This document shows, piece after piece, positions 30,611 through 41,827 of a stretch of DNA of 47,117 nucleotides (position 1 is its first letter; the number at the start of each line of letters is the position of its first letter). The DNA lies in NCBI GenBank assembly GCA_022647565.1, contig JALCLA010000008.1:1-47117 (forward strand), written 5' to 3'. The notes under the pieces were generated by a model. It had not been told where the DNA came from. It saw nothing but the letters and a program-made list of their open reading frames with translations, and made no database searches. The stretch is from Chiayiivirga sp. GTDB lineage: Bacteria; Pseudomonadota; Gammaproteobacteria; Xanthomonadales; Xanthomonadaceae. The position numbers and the translations under genes are program-made.

Positions 30611-31708
30611 CTACTCGCGCGGCGCGCCGCCACTCTCGAAGGGCAGGCGGATTTCGACCTCCACTCCCGACTCCGCCCGGTTGCGCGCCAGGAAGTTCTG
30701 GCGCTCCCCGTACAGCACCTTGAGCCGCTCGCGCGTGTTGAACAGGCCCACGCCATGCCCGTTTGCGGGCGCGGGCAAGGGTTCGCCGCGGTCGAATTGC
30801 GGGCAACCGGGACCATCGTCCGCCACCGCCAGCACCAGCATGTCCGCCTCGCGCCGCGCCGAGATCTCGATGCGCCCGCCTTCGACGCGCTTGGCCACGG
30901 CGAACTTGATCGCGTTCTCGATCAGGGGTTGCAGCAGCAGGCTGGGCAGCAGGGCCGAGTAGCACTCCGGCTCCACCCGATACTCGATCTGCAGGCGGTC
31001 CGCGAAGCGGATCTTCTCGATGTCGAGGTAAAGCCGCAGCGCGTCGAGTTCCTGCTTGAAGGTGACGCGCTGCATCGGGTCGGAATCGAGCGAGTGGCGC
31101 AGGAACGAAGACAGCCCCTGCACCATGCGATTGGCGGTGTCGTTGCTGTGGTCCAGGATCAGGGTCGAAATCGCGTTCAGCGTGTTGAACAGGAAGTGCG
31201 GGTTGAGCTGGTAGCGCAGCATCTTGAGTTGGGCCTGGTGGGCCATCGCGGTGGCCGCCAGGGTCTTGCGGCTCTGCTGCTGCAGCGCGCGGTAGTAGCG
31301 CAAGGTGATGTAGAGGAAAACCCAGGCCAGGATCAGATAGGTGTAGCTCACCATGGCCTCGAACCAGCCCATGAGCTTCCATGATTCGCAGTCCTTGGTG
31401 CAGGTGGCGATGTACATCCACATCAGCGCCGCGCTCATCGCCGCACCCACCGCGATCGACGGCAAGGCGATGGCGGCGGCCAGTGCCGGCGGCGACAAGC
31501 CGCGCCAGAGCCGCAACAGGAGGCGCAAGCCCAAGGTGCCGAGGTAGCCGATGACGTAGACCGGGAACACGTAGAACCAGCCGTCCCACTCCTTGCCGTT
31601 GAGCAGGGAACTGAAATAGCTGAAAACGCAGATGCCGCTCCAGCCGGCGGTCTGGAGGATCCAGAACAGGCGATTGGAGTTCTCTTCTTCGAGACGCAGC
31701 AGGTTCAA
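30611..31708 (-). CDS. LytS/AlgZ-type sensor histidine kinase
   Basis: This 365-aa membrane kinase has about four membrane helices in residues 15-138. The His-kinase domain with the phospho-acceptor H171 (QLNPHFLFNTLNAIS) follows. The HATPase domain has the N-box QPLIENAIKFAV and glycine-rich ADDGPGC and GVGLFNTRERL. This is the LytS/AlgZ (FimS) family, which has no classical HisKA domain. It lies 119 bp before the LytTR regulator gene on the same strand. An alternative frame that fuses the two genes is an artefact of a different reading frame. The signal sensed is unknown. Confidence 0.92.
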   Translation of the reverse strand: MNLLRLEEENSNRLFWILQTAGWSGICVFSYFSSLLNGKEWDGWFYVFPVYVIGYLGTLGLRLLLRLWRGLSPPALAAAIALPSIAVGAAMSAALMWMYIATCTKDCESWKLMGWFEAMVSYTYLILAWVFLYITLRYYRALQQQSRKTLAATAMAHQAQLKMLRYQLNPHFLFNTLNAISTLILDHSNDTANRMVQGLSSFLRHSLDSDPMQRVTFKQELDALRLYLDIEKIRFADRLQIEYRVEPECYSALLPSLLLQPLIENAIKFAVAKRVEGGRIEISARREADMLVLAVADDGPGCPQFDRGEPLPAPANGHGVGLFNTRERLKVLYGERQNFLARNRAESGVEVEIRLPFESGGAPRE

Positions 31709-31813
31709 GCGGTGGCGATCCGCGGGAGGAGAGCAAGATGCTAACGGCAGTCGAGCAAGGCCGTGCCTCGCCCCGTCGCGCCTCCGATTCCCCCGGACGC
31801 GCCCGCGCCAGGC

Positions 31814-32080
31814 CTAGCCGATGTGGAAGCCCTGCGTGACCTCGGCCTCGGCCGCCTCGCGCAGCACGTCCTCGACCCGCGCGGCGGGCGGGCCCTGCCA
31901 GAGCCAGCGTTCCAGCGCCGAGATCGCGCCCTCCTCACCCACGGCAAGCACTTCGACCCGGCCATCGGGCAGGTTGCGCGCATAACCCGCGAGGCCGAAA
32001 CGCCCGGCCTGCTCGCGCGTGGCGGCGCGAAACGACACGCGCTGCACCTTGCCCGAGACGAGGAATCGCGTGGCTGGCAT
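31814..32080 (-). CDS. acyP: acylphosphatase
   Basis: Acylphosphatase hydrolyses carboxyl-phosphate bonds of small metabolites. From ATG 32078-32080 the product is 88 aa, the normal size. The phosphate loop reads SGKVQRVSFR, so the usual VQGVxFR has Arg for Gly, but the catalytic Arg is kept. The catalytic Asn lies in GYARNLPDGRVEV. The upstream in-frame ATG would add 19 Arg/Pro-rich residues and is rejected. It lies 16 bp after the thioredoxin-fold gene. Confidence 0.92.
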   Translation of the reverse strand: MPATRFLVSGKVQRVSFRAATREQAGRFGLAGYARNLPDGRVEVLAVGEEGAISALERWLWQGPPAARVEDVLREAAEAEVTQGFHIG

Positions 32081-32096
32081 GGCTCGGTATGCGTCG

Positions 32097-32605
32097 TCAG
32101 TGCGCCGCGGTCGCGGCCGGCGCGGCGCTGGCGGCAATGGCCTGGCCCAGTTCCTTCGCCGTCACCGGGCCGAGGAATTTCTTCGCCACGCTGCCGTCAG
32201 GCGCGATCAGGTAGGTCATGGGCAAGCCGCGCGGCGTATCGAAATCCTCCGGCGGGGCATACACATCGATGATCGCGATCGGATAGCCGGCCGGATGTTC
32301 CTTCAGGAACACCTGCATGTCGGCGGCTTCGATCTCCTCGTAGGCAAGTCCGATCACCTCGACATCCTCGCGCTGGGCGTCGAAGGCGCTGAGGTCGGGG
32401 ATTTCCTTGAGGCAGGGCGAACACCAGGTCGCCCAGAAGTTGACGACGACCCAGCGTCCGCGTCGCGCCGCCAGCGACCAGTCCGCGCCATCGATGGTCT
32501 TGACCTCCAGGGTCGGTGCCTTGGCCGTGGCCGGATCGGCCTGCACCCAGGCGCTGACCGACGCCAGGGCCAAGGCAAATGGAACGAGCCATGCTGGACG
32601 AGCTT

Positions 32606-32609
<4 letters not shown>
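32097..32609 (-). CDS. TlpA-like exported thiol-disulfide oxidoreductase
   Basis: This is a periplasmic thioredoxin-fold protein of 170 aa. The signal peptide is MKARPAWLVPFALALASVSA. The redox site WATWCSPCLKE (C63 and C66) follows VVVNFWA, and the cis-Pro segment is in GLPMTYLIAPDG. The fold resembles TlpA/ResA, which reduce disulfides, for example during cytochrome c maturation. No cytochrome maturation genes are adjacent. The ATG overlaps the yihY stop by 4 nt (ATGA), so the two are cotranscribed. Confidence 0.9.
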
Positions 32610-34916
<2,307 letters not shown>

Positions 34917-34949
34917 TTCGCGCCCACTGCGCTGCGTGACGGGCTCGCC

Positions 34950-35438
34950 ATGAACCACCTCTGCGTCATCACCACCGGCGGCACCATCGACAAGATCTAT
35001 TTCGACGACAAGTCGGACTACCAGATCGGCGAGCCGCAGATCGGCAACATCCTGCGCGAGCTGGGCGTGGCCTTCCAGTTCAGCGTGATCCCGATCATCC
35101 GCAAGGATTCGCTGCACATCACCGGCGACGACCGCGAACTGATTCGCGCCGCGATCGCCGCGCAGGCGACGCCGCACGTGCTGATCACCCACGGCACCGA
35201 CACCATGGTGGAAACCGCGAAGGTGCTGGCCACGATCCCGGGCAAGACCATCGTGTTGACCGGCGCGCTCAGCCCGGCGCGCTTCCGCGGCTCGGATGCC
35301 GAGTTCAACGTCGGCACCGCGGTGGGCGCCGTACAGTCGCTTCCGCCGGGCGTCTACATCGCGATGAACGGACGCATCTGGGATCCGGCCAGGGTGCGCA
35401 AGAACGTGAGCGCCAACCGGTTCGAACCGATCGGCTGA
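34950..35438 (+). CDS. asparaginase-domain protein, N-terminal domain only
   Basis: This 162-aa protein matches the N-terminal domain of L-asparaginases. It has the first catalytic Thr motif ITTGGTIDKIYFD and the second motif HGTDTMVETAKVL. True type I/II asparaginases are about 330 aa with a second domain, which is absent here, and the stop is followed by a terminator. Short stand-alone members of this family exist in Proteobacteria. Whether they hydrolyse asparagine is unclear to me. It is the last gene of the short plus-strand run. Confidence 0.85.
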   Translation: MNHLCVITTGGTIDKIYFDDKSDYQIGEPQIGNILRELGVAFQFSVIPIIRKDSLHITGDDRELIRAAIAAQATPHVLITHGTDTMVETAKVLATIPGKTIVLTGALSPARFRGSDAEFNVGTAVGAVQSLPPGVYIAMNGRIWDPARVRKNVSANRFEPIG

Positions 35439-35481
35439 GGTCGACCTTCGCGTCCGTCGCGCGCACCTCTCACCCCGGAAA

Positions 35482-35511
35482 CACGAAGCCCGGCTTGCGC
35501 CGGGCTTCGTG
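35482..35511. terminator. bidirectional terminator between convergent genes
   Basis: CACGAAGCCCGGC and GCCGGGCTTCGTG form a perfect 13-bp stem with loop TTGC, between the stop of the asparaginase-domain gene and the stop of the convergent protease gene. Its position between two 3' ends fits a shared terminator, although no T-run follows. Confidence 0.75.
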
Positions 35512-35540
35512 CCTGCATCAACGCCGTCTCGCGGCACCCA

Positions 35541-37832
35541 TCAGAACGTGATGCTCCAGCTGTTGATGTAGCCCACGTCGGCCGCACCGCGGTCGCGCGC
35601 ACGCAGCCGCCAGGTGCCGTTCAGGGCTTCACCCGACAGGTTCACGTTGTAGGTCTGGTTGATGTTGTCGGCGCTGCCACCAGTGCGGTTGTGCAGGTTG
35701 TAGACCGAACCATCCGGCGCCACCAGGTCGACGATCAGGTCGCCCTTGTACGGATGCACGATGTTCACCGCCACCGGCGTCGACGCCGCTCCGTTGCCGC
35801 TGCGACCCGACACCGCGATGTCGCTGTACACGCCGGTCGTGTTGTTGTCCGGGATGTTGATGTCGGTGCCGTTGCTGTAGGTCTGGCTGCCGCCGCCACC
35901 GCCGCCCGTGCTGTAGCTGCCGGTCAGGCTCACGCCGGTGAACGAGCTGTAGGCCTTCAGCCGCACGTGGTAGGTGCCGGCCTGCGCCGTCGCGATATTG
36001 CAGGTCTCGGCATTGCCGCTCGCATACGGACGGCAGTCATACGCCGTGTCGGTCGGCGCCGAGCCAAACTTCACGTACATGTCCATGTCGCCGGTGCCGC
36101 CCGAGGTCACGAACTTCAGCCCGGTTGCGCCCGCCGGCACCACCATCGTGTAGTTCAGAGAGTTGCCCGTCGTCGCGGACAGACCGGTCACCGCCACGCC
36201 GTTGCTGAGCACCGTGCCACCGCCGCCGCTGGAGGTCACGGTCACGGCCTTCGTCGTGCTGTTGCTCAGGCCTCCGTTGTCGGTCACGTTCAACACCACG
36301 TTGTAGGTGCCACCCGCCGCGTAGGTCTTGCTCGGATTGGTCGCCGTCGAGGTGGTGCCGTCGCCGAAGTTCCAGCTGCGCGAGGCAATGGAGCCGTCAC
36401 TGTCGCTGGAGCTGTCGGTGAAGGTCGCGGTGAGTCCACTCACCGAGAAGCTGTAGTTTGCGGTCGGCGCGACATTGCCGCCGCCGCCCGGCGTGCGATA
36501 GCCCGCAAAGCTGGTGACACCACCGCCGGGATTGAGGTGATCGGACAGCCGCGTCGCGGAAGTACCGCCACCAGCCCACGACACCGACAGGCGACCGTAG
36601 TAGTCCGACAGTTCGTTGCCGCAGGCAGCCGAACCGCCATGCAACTGGCCCACGAGACGCTTGTTCTGGTTCCACAGGCCCGAACCGGAAGATCCACCCT
36701 CGGTGGTGCCCTCGTTCCAGTCCACGATGCGCCAGTGTGTGCTGCCGGTCGCGCCGCCGTAGCCGGAAACCTGCAAGGCATCGTTGTCGATCGCGATGCG
36801 CTTCTCGTGCCCGGCCGGATGGTGGATGCCGGCGGCCGAGGTCGGCGTGCTGCCACTCGCGTCCCAGCCCGAGTAGAACGCATCGGCCCCGGCGGGCACG
36901 TTGGCGTTCAGGCGCAGCAGCGCGAAATCGCTGGCTGCGTTGGTCGACACCAGCGTGGTGCCCGACTGCGAGTGCGTGGCGATGTTGCGGTTCAACGGCG
37001 TACCGGACGAACCCGACCCGGGCGTGCGGCAGGTCGCGCTCTGGTAGTTCCAGTACACCACGATGCTGCTCGCCACCGTCTGGGTGCTGACGCAATGGTT
37101 GGCCGTCAGGAAATAGGGCGTGGCATTGTTGGCGGTGTTGCCCACCAGGGTGCCGGTGCAGACGTAGGAGCTGCTGCCCTGGGTGAAGGTGTAGTGCCCG
37201 ACGGCGTCGATCTGGTCGTCCCAGCCGGACCCGGCCGGACAGGCCACGTCGACGTTGCACGAGCCCGATTTCTCGAACGCATCGCGCTCGAACAAGCCAC
37301 GGTACCCGTGGGTGACCTGGGCCAGCTCCAGCACAACGGAGCCGCGCTTGGCAACCGGCACGATCAGTTCCATGCGCAAGCTGTCGCCCAGCACGTAGGG
37401 CGAGTGGAACGCCCCATTGCCGGACAGATCTTCGGCGCGGATCAGGCGCAGGTTGTCGCTGCCTTCGCCGACCAGGCGCAGTTCCGCGCCGGTCGGAAGC
37501 TGCAGCTTGGCGAAATGCAGGTCGAGCGAGCGCGCGCCGGGCGAGGCGATGGTCCGTCGCCAGACCAGGCGACCGTCCTTCAAGGTTTCCCACTTGCCTC
37601 CGCCGGCGGACTCCGCACTGACGCGCACGCCTTCGACCGGCACCTGGATGCCGTAGCGATACGCACCACCCAGCTTCTTGCTGTCTTCCAGCTGCAACTG
37701 GGCCAGATCGGGTTGCGACAGGATCAGCGCATCGCGCAAGGAAATCGTGCCGGATTCAACCGGCTTGGCAGCCAGCGTGCTGCCGAGGCCGAGCGCGATC
37801 AGGGCCGCGAGACTGCGAGTAGCAAAGTGCAT
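35541..37832 (-). CDS. secreted trypsin-fold protease (lysyl endopeptidase-like) with PKD, PPC and P domains
   Basis: This 763-aa extracellular serine protease has a signal peptide (MHFATRSLAALIALGLGSTL) and a propeptide to about residue 190. The S1 catalytic domain (about 190-445) has H246 in TANHC, D302 in SDFALLRL and S382 in GGSSGSGLW. The segments GQLHGGSAAC and LSDYYGRLSVSWAGGG match Achromobacter/Lysobacter lysyl endopeptidases, so cleavage after Lys is likely but not proven. A PKD domain follows (about 455-533), then a PPC domain (about 545-635) and a P (proprotein-convertase) domain (about 645-763). From residue 543 to the end it is nearly identical to the neighbouring subtilisin-type protease. 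Confidence 0.92.
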   Translation of the reverse strand: MHFATRSLAALIALGLGSTLAAKPVESGTISLRDALILSQPDLAQLQLEDSKKLGGAYRYGIQVPVEGVRVSAESAGGGKWETLKDGRLVWRRTIASPGARSLDLHFAKLQLPTGAELRLVGEGSDNLRLIRAEDLSGNGAFHSPYVLGDSLRMELIVPVAKRGSVVLELAQVTHGYRGLFERDAFEKSGSCNVDVACPAGSGWDDQIDAVGHYTFTQGSSSYVCTGTLVGNTANNATPYFLTANHCVSTQTVASSIVVYWNYQSATCRTPGSGSSGTPLNRNIATHSQSGTTLVSTNAASDFALLRLNANVPAGADAFYSGWDASGSTPTSAAGIHHPAGHEKRIAIDNDALQVSGYGGATGSTHWRIVDWNEGTTEGGSSGSGLWNQNKRLVGQLHGGSAACGNELSDYYGRLSVSWAGGGTSATRLSDHLNPGGGVTSFAGYRTPGGGGNVAPTANYSFSVSGLTATFTDSSSDSDGSIASRSWNFGDGTTSTATNPSKTYAAGGTYNVVLNVTDNGGLSNSTTKAVTVTSSGGGGTVLSNGVAVTGLSATTGNSLNYTMVVPAGATGLKFVTSGGTGDMDMYVKFGSAPTDTAYDCRPYASGNAETCNIATAQAGTYHVRLKAYSSFTGVSLTGSYSTGGGGGGSQTYSNGTDINIPDNNTTGVYSDIAVSGRSGNGAASTPVAVNIVHPYKGDLIVDLVAPDGSVYNLHNRTGGSADNINQTYNVNLSGEALNGTWRLRARDRGAADVGYINSWSITF
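35543..36204 (-). repeat. C-terminal cassette repeat, copy in S1 protease
   Basis: This 662-bp segment matches 37967-38628 at a constant offset of 2,424 bp with 7 mismatches and no gap by my count (about 99% identity). It codes for the PPC and P domains, starting at the last coding codon. Identity ends abruptly at the linker before the PPC domain. Confidence 0.95.
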
Positions 37833-37920
37833 GAAACCTCCTGTGAAGGCAGTCGCGAAGTCGCGGCTGCGCGAATTCCGGGAAAGTGCTGCGGCGGCGA
37901 CCGGTTCGGTCCCAAACGAA

Positions 37921-37946
37921 GAAGGGCGCCGTTGCCGGCGCCCTTC
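37921..37946 (-). terminator. terminator of the subtilisin-type protease gene
   Basis: GAAGGGCGCCG pairs perfectly with CGGCGCCCTTC around a 4-nt loop, 18 bp past the stop codon. On the minus strand the stem is followed by TTCGTTT. It separates the two protease genes, so each probably has its own transcript. Confidence 0.75.
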
Positions 37947-37964
37947 CCTTTCATCGTGCCGCTG

Positions 37965-39869
37965 TTAGAACGTGATGCTCCAGCTGTTGATGTAGCCCAC
38001 GTCGGCCGCACCGCGGTCGCGCGCGCGCAGCCGCCAGGTGCCGTTCAGGGCTTCACCCGACAGGTTCACGTTGTAGGTCTGGTTGATGTTGTCGGCGCTG
38101 CCACCAGTGCGGTTGTGCAGGTTGTAGACCGAACCATCCGGCGCCACCAGGTCGACGATCAGGTCGCCCTTGTACGGATGCACGATGTTCACCGCCACCG
38201 GCGTCGACGCCGCTCCGTTGCCGCTGCGACCCGACACCACGATATTGCTGTACACGCCGGTCGTGTTGTTGTCCGGGATGTTGAAGTCGGTGCCGTTGCT
38301 GTAGGTCTGGCTGCCGCCGCCACCGCCGCCCGTGCTGTAGCTGCCGGTCAGGCTCACGCCGGTGAACGAGCTGTAGGCCTTCAGCCGCACGTGGTAGGTG
38401 CCGGCCTGCGCCGTCGCGATATTGCAGGTCTCGGCATTGCCGCTCGCATACGGACGGCAGTCATACACCGTGTCGGTCGGCGCCGAGCCGAACTTCACGT
38501 ACATGTCCATGTCGCCGGTGCCGCCCGAGGTCACGAACTTCAGCCCGGTTGCGCCCGCCGGCACCACCATCGTGTAGTTCAGAGAGTTGCCCGTCGTCGC
38601 GGACAGACCGGTCACCGCCACGCCGTTGGTCAGCGTGCCACCGGTTGGCGGCGGCGGCGGCGGGGTGCCGTTGAAGAACGAGTACAGCAGACGATTCGGC
38701 GAGCCGGTCTGGGGGCTGGTGACCTTGTTCGGAGTCGAGGCGTTGATGATCGCCGTGGTCACCTGCGACGGCGTGGAACTGGGGTTGGCGGCCAGATACA
38801 GCGCAGCGACGCCGGCCACGTGCGGCGAAGCCATCGAGGTGCCGCTGATGGTGTTGGTCGCCGAGGAACTCGTGTACCAGGCCGAGGTGATGCTGGAACC
38901 TGGCGCGAAGATATCGAGGCAGGTGCCGTAGTTCGAGAAGCTCGAACGTGCATCGGTGTTGGTGGTGGAGCCGACCGTGATGGCCGAGGCCGCACGCGCC
39001 GGCGAGTAGTTGCAGGCATTGGAGTTGTCGTTGCCCGCCGCCACGGCCACGGTGACGCCGGCGTTGACCATGCGCGCCACGGCCTCGTCGGTGGCGGTCG
39101 AGGCGCCACCGCCCAGGCTCATGTTGGCCACGGCCGGCTTGACGTGGTTGTTCGCCACCCAGTCCATGCCCGCGATCACGCCGGCGTTGGTGCCCGAACC
39201 GTCGCAGCCGAGCACGCGAACCGGATGGATCGTCACGCCCTTGGCAATGCCGTAAGTGGTGCCGCCGACCGTGCCGGCGACGTGGGTGCCATGCCCGTTG
39301 CAGTCGTTGGCGTTGCCGCCGCTGGTCACGGCGTCGTAACCATTGCCCATGCGACCGCTGAACTCGCTGTGGTTGAGCAGCACGCCGGTGTCGACGATGT
39401 AAGCGTGCACGTTCGTGGCCGTGGTGTCGTAGGTGTAGCTGCCGCTGAGCGGCAAGTCACGCTGGTCGGTGCGGTCGATGCCCCAGGTCGCGCCGCTTTG
39501 CGTCGCGCTGGCCTGCATCGTGGCAACCTGCTCGATGTACTTCACCGTCGGGTCTTCGAGCATGCGCGCCACCTGGTCTTCGGTCGCACGAATGGTGAAG
39601 CCGCGCAGCACTCGACTGAACGACTGCCCCACTTCCACGCCATAGGTGCGTGCCATGGTGCTGGCGGCTGAAGCAACCAGCGGACGACCGGCCAGGCTCA
39701 TTTCGCCGGCCAGGCTGGCGGCGTTGTCGTTGAACACCACGATGTACTGGCCATCGAAGGCATTTTCCATCGCATGGAAAGTGGCTGCCGACGCAATGCC
39801 GGAAAACGCCATCAAGGTGGCAGCCGCCAGGACATGTCGGCGGATCGAACGCGAGTTGCGCTTGTGCAC
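37965..39869 (-). CDS. secreted subtilisin-type (S8) protease with PPC and P domains
   Basis: This 634-aa extracellular protease of the proteinase K type has a signal peptide ending near GIASAA-T and an inhibitor-I9 propeptide (about residues 41-118). The catalytic domain has D160 in YIVDTGV, H193 in [10 protein letters not shown], the oxyanion N280 in AAGND and S345 in [10 protein letters not shown] Pro-rich linker (PPPPPPTGG near 403-411) joins it to a PPC domain (about 416-505) and a P domain (about 515-634). Residues from 414 on are almost the same as the C-terminus of the trypsin-fold protease next door. It ends in the same INSWSITF. A 571-bp upstream region probably holds its promoter. 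Confidence 0.95.
   Translation of the reverse strand: MHKRNSRSIRRHVLAAATLMAFSGIASAATFHAMENAFDGQYIVVFNDNAASLAGEMSLAGRPLVASAASTMARTYGVEVGQSFSRVLRGFTIRATEDQVARMLEDPTVKYIEQVATMQASATQSGATWGIDRTDQRDLPLSGSYTYDTTATNVHAYIVDTGVLLNHSEFSGRMGNGYDAVTSGGNANDCNGHGTHVAGTVGGTTYGIAKGVTIHPVRVLGCDGSGTNAGVIAGMDWVANNHVKPAVANMSLGGGASTATDEAVARMVNAGVTVAVAAGNDNSNACNYSPARAASAITVGSTTNTDARSSFSNYGTCLDIFAPGSSITSAWYTSSSATNTISGTSMASPHVAGVAALYLAANPSSTPSQVTTAIINASTPNKVTSPQTGSPNRLLYSFFNGTPPPPPPTGGTLTNGVAVTGLSATTGNSLNYTMVVPAGATGLKFVTSGGTGDMDMYVKFGSAPTDTVYDCRPYASGNAETCNIATAQAGTYHVRLKAYSSFTGVSLTGSYSTGGGGGGSQTYSNGTDFNIPDNNTTGVYSNIVVSGRSGNGAASTPVAVNIVHPYKGDLIVDLVAPDGSVYNLHNRTGGSADNINQTYNVNLSGEALNGTWRLRARDRGAADVGYINSWSITF
37967..38628 (-). 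repeat. C-terminal cassette repeat, copy in S8 protease
   Basis: This is the partner of 35543-36204. The seven differences cause four amino-acid changes, three of them clustered within 12 residues in the P domain. The upstream catalytic parts of the two genes are unrelated. Confidence 0.95.
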
Positions 39870-40440
39870 GATTTTTTACCCCAAGGAATTGAGTGATCGA
39901 CGGTTGACCCCGCGCCCGCGGCGGTCACGATTCCTTTCGTCCACCCTCGACGCTTCCCTTCGCGTCCGGCTCCCCTGCGAGCGACCCCTCGGCGCCGGCA
40001 GACCGCTGTACTCCTGCGCGCCGGTCGCAACCGGTACGCGTGGTCAGGATCAGGTGGAGTTCCGGCCCCGTCCCCAAGGCAAGAACCGCGCGGAACGTAA
40101 CAACGGCCTGTGAAGCCCGTCAACAAAATTCTGTGCCGGAAGTCATTGTTGCAAAAGAAACAATTGCTGCGACGCAACACGGAAGGTGACAAATTCCTAG
40201 GTCGCGAGGACGCGGCCCGCTCACGCAAACCGTGAAAGACGAAAACGAAACTCGTCGTAGCAATTGCGCCGCGACGCAACAGGACGGGCCCGCGGAGGCA
40301 GGTGCCGATGCGCCCACGAATGTCTCAACCGCGCTCCGGGGCGCGTGGGCCATGGGTCGTTTGCGCGAAACCCGGTGCCGGCGCGCACTCGCGCGTTCGG
40401 TGCCGGCGCCGCGATCGGTATCGGGCGCGGCGCGCCGGCC
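39870..40440. other. 571-bp non-coding region upstream of the S8 protease gene
   Basis: No convincing gene is present. About 80 bp (40100-40190) are clearly more AT-rich than the surroundings. A CRP/Clp-like site TGTGA-N6-TCAAC lies at 40110-40125. The related segments CAATTGCTGCGACGCAACA (from 40161) and CAATTGCGCCGCGACGCAACA (from 40260) both contain TTGC and GCAA in inverted orientation. These could be regulator sites for the protease gene. No assignment is possible by eye. Confidence 0.4.
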
Positions 40441-41826
40441 TCAGAGCGACTGCAGGAACGCGACCAGCGCCGCGCGCTCGTCACGCGTGGCGGCGAGGAA
40501 GGCGCGCTGTGCGGCAGCGGCCTCGCCGCCGTGCCACAGGATGGCCTCCTCCAGGTTTCTGGCGCGACCATCGTGCAGGTAGTGGCTGTGACCGTTGACG
40601 GTGGGAACCAGGCCCAGCGACCACAACGGCGCCGTGCGCCATTCGCGCCCATCGGCAAGGAAATCCGGGCGATCGTCGGCCAGTCCTTCGCCCATGTCGT
40701 GCAACAGCAAGTCGGTATACGGTGCAAAATCCTGTGCCGCGAGCAGCGCCGGCCGGGCATCGGCTGCAGTGCGCAGCCTCGGGGTGTGGCAGGCCGCGCA
40801 ACCGCTGCGCGTGAACACTTGTTCGCCCTGCGCCACCTGCGCGGCATCCGCGATGCGACGTGCCGGTACGGCCAGCGCGCGCAGGTAGAACACCAGCTTG
40901 TCGAGATAGGCGTCTGCGAGCTCCGGCGTACCGCCGTTCACCACCGCGGCGCAGGCAGTCTGCGCCGCCGGACAGTTCTCATCGGGAAACCAGCGGCTGG
41001 TAAGCCCGATATCGCCGTTCGCGGCGCCGGCACTCTGCTGCATCAGGCTTGCGACATTCGCCTTCCAGCCAAAGCGGCCAAGCTCCTCGCGTTGTGTGAC
41101 CGGATTCCAGACCCGGTTGACGCGACCGGAGATACCGTCGCCATTCGCATCGTGCGGATCGGCACGCGCCACGAGGTCGGCCTCCGCCACGGCTTCGAGC
41201 AGGCCGAGGCCGGGCATGTGCTGTGCCACGCGCGGCGAGATCATGATGTCCTCGCCCATCGCGCCGAACGCGGCGTCGTGCAATCGGTATTCGGGCTGGC
41301 GCAGCGAGTACGGCGTGCCGTCGTCGTAGCGACCTTCGCGCTCGACGTAGCTCACCTCGACCCGCGCTTCCGCCGGCACGCCCGGCAAGGCGCGATCATT
41401 GAGCTGGTCGCCATAGGCCGGATGCGGATTTGGCCCGCCGTGCTCGCTGCGACCCGGCACGCTCAGGCGCAGCAGCATCGACAGCAATTCCTTCTCGCCC
41501 TCGATCGGCGGACGGCCGCGACCGTCGCGCACATGGCAACCCGAGCATGACACCCGGTTGAACGTCGGTCCGAGCCCGTCGAATGCCTCGACCGAGGCCG
41601 GCGCCGCCACCCAGTTGGTGTTGAACAGGCGATTGCCGAAGTTGAAATCGCGCAACTCACGTGCCGAGAGGCTGGGCGCAGGCAGGGCGAAGGCGTTGCG
41701 GTTGTCGGCCACGCGGGTCAGCGCACCGCCCGGCGACGCAGGCGTTGCGGGAGGTGACTCGGCGGCGTCCTCGGCGCGCGCAAGCCCTGCACCTGCCAGC
41801 ACGACGGCAAGGATCAGGCGCCGCAC
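40441..41826 (-). CDS. di-heme thiol-oxidoreductase-like c-type cytochrome
   Basis: This exported 461-aa protein of the COG3488 di-heme family starts MRRLILAVVLAGAGLARAED, a signal peptide. Two heme-c sites are visible: CSGCH at residues 94-98 and CAACH at 343-347. Characteristic segments are FNFGNRLFNTNWVAAPASV and the C-terminal DLLLHDMGEGLADDRPDF. Such proteins are often annotated as thiol oxidoreductases and often occur beside imelysin genes under iron control. It begins 1 bp after the imelysin stop, so both lie in one operon. The reaction is not known. Confidence 0.9.
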   Translation of the reverse strand: MRRLILAVVLAGAGLARAEDAAESPPATPASPGGALTRVADNRNAFALPAPSLSARELRDFNFGNRLFNTNWVAAPASVEAFDGLGPTFNRVSCSGCHVRDGRGRPPIEGEKELLSMLLRLSVPGRSEHGGPNPHPAYGDQLNDRALPGVPAEARVEVSYVEREGRYDDGTPYSLRQPEYRLHDAAFGAMGEDIMISPRVAQHMPGLGLLEAVAEADLVARADPHDANGDGISGRVNRVWNPVTQREELGRFGWKANVASLMQQSAGAANGDIGLTSRWFPDENCPAAQTACAAVVNGGTPELADAYLDKLVFYLRALAVPARRIADAAQVAQGEQVFTRSGCAACHTPRLRTAADARPALLAAQDFAPYTDLLLHDMGEGLADDRPDFLADGREWRTAPLWSLGLVPTVNGHSHYLHDGRARNLEEAILWHGGEAAAAQRAFLAATRDERAALVAFLQSL

Positions 41827-41827
41827 C

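Noticed and set aside
29664..31736. 690-codon frame that seems to fuse histidine kinase and response regulator
   Set aside because: The upstream half is a wrong-frame reading of the kinase. The real kinase frame ends at 30611 and the regulator starts near 30491.
35691..39671. 1,326-codon open frame on the plus strand with internal repeats
   Set aside because: It is antisense to both proteases. Its internal repeat is only the mirror of the shared C-terminal cassette.
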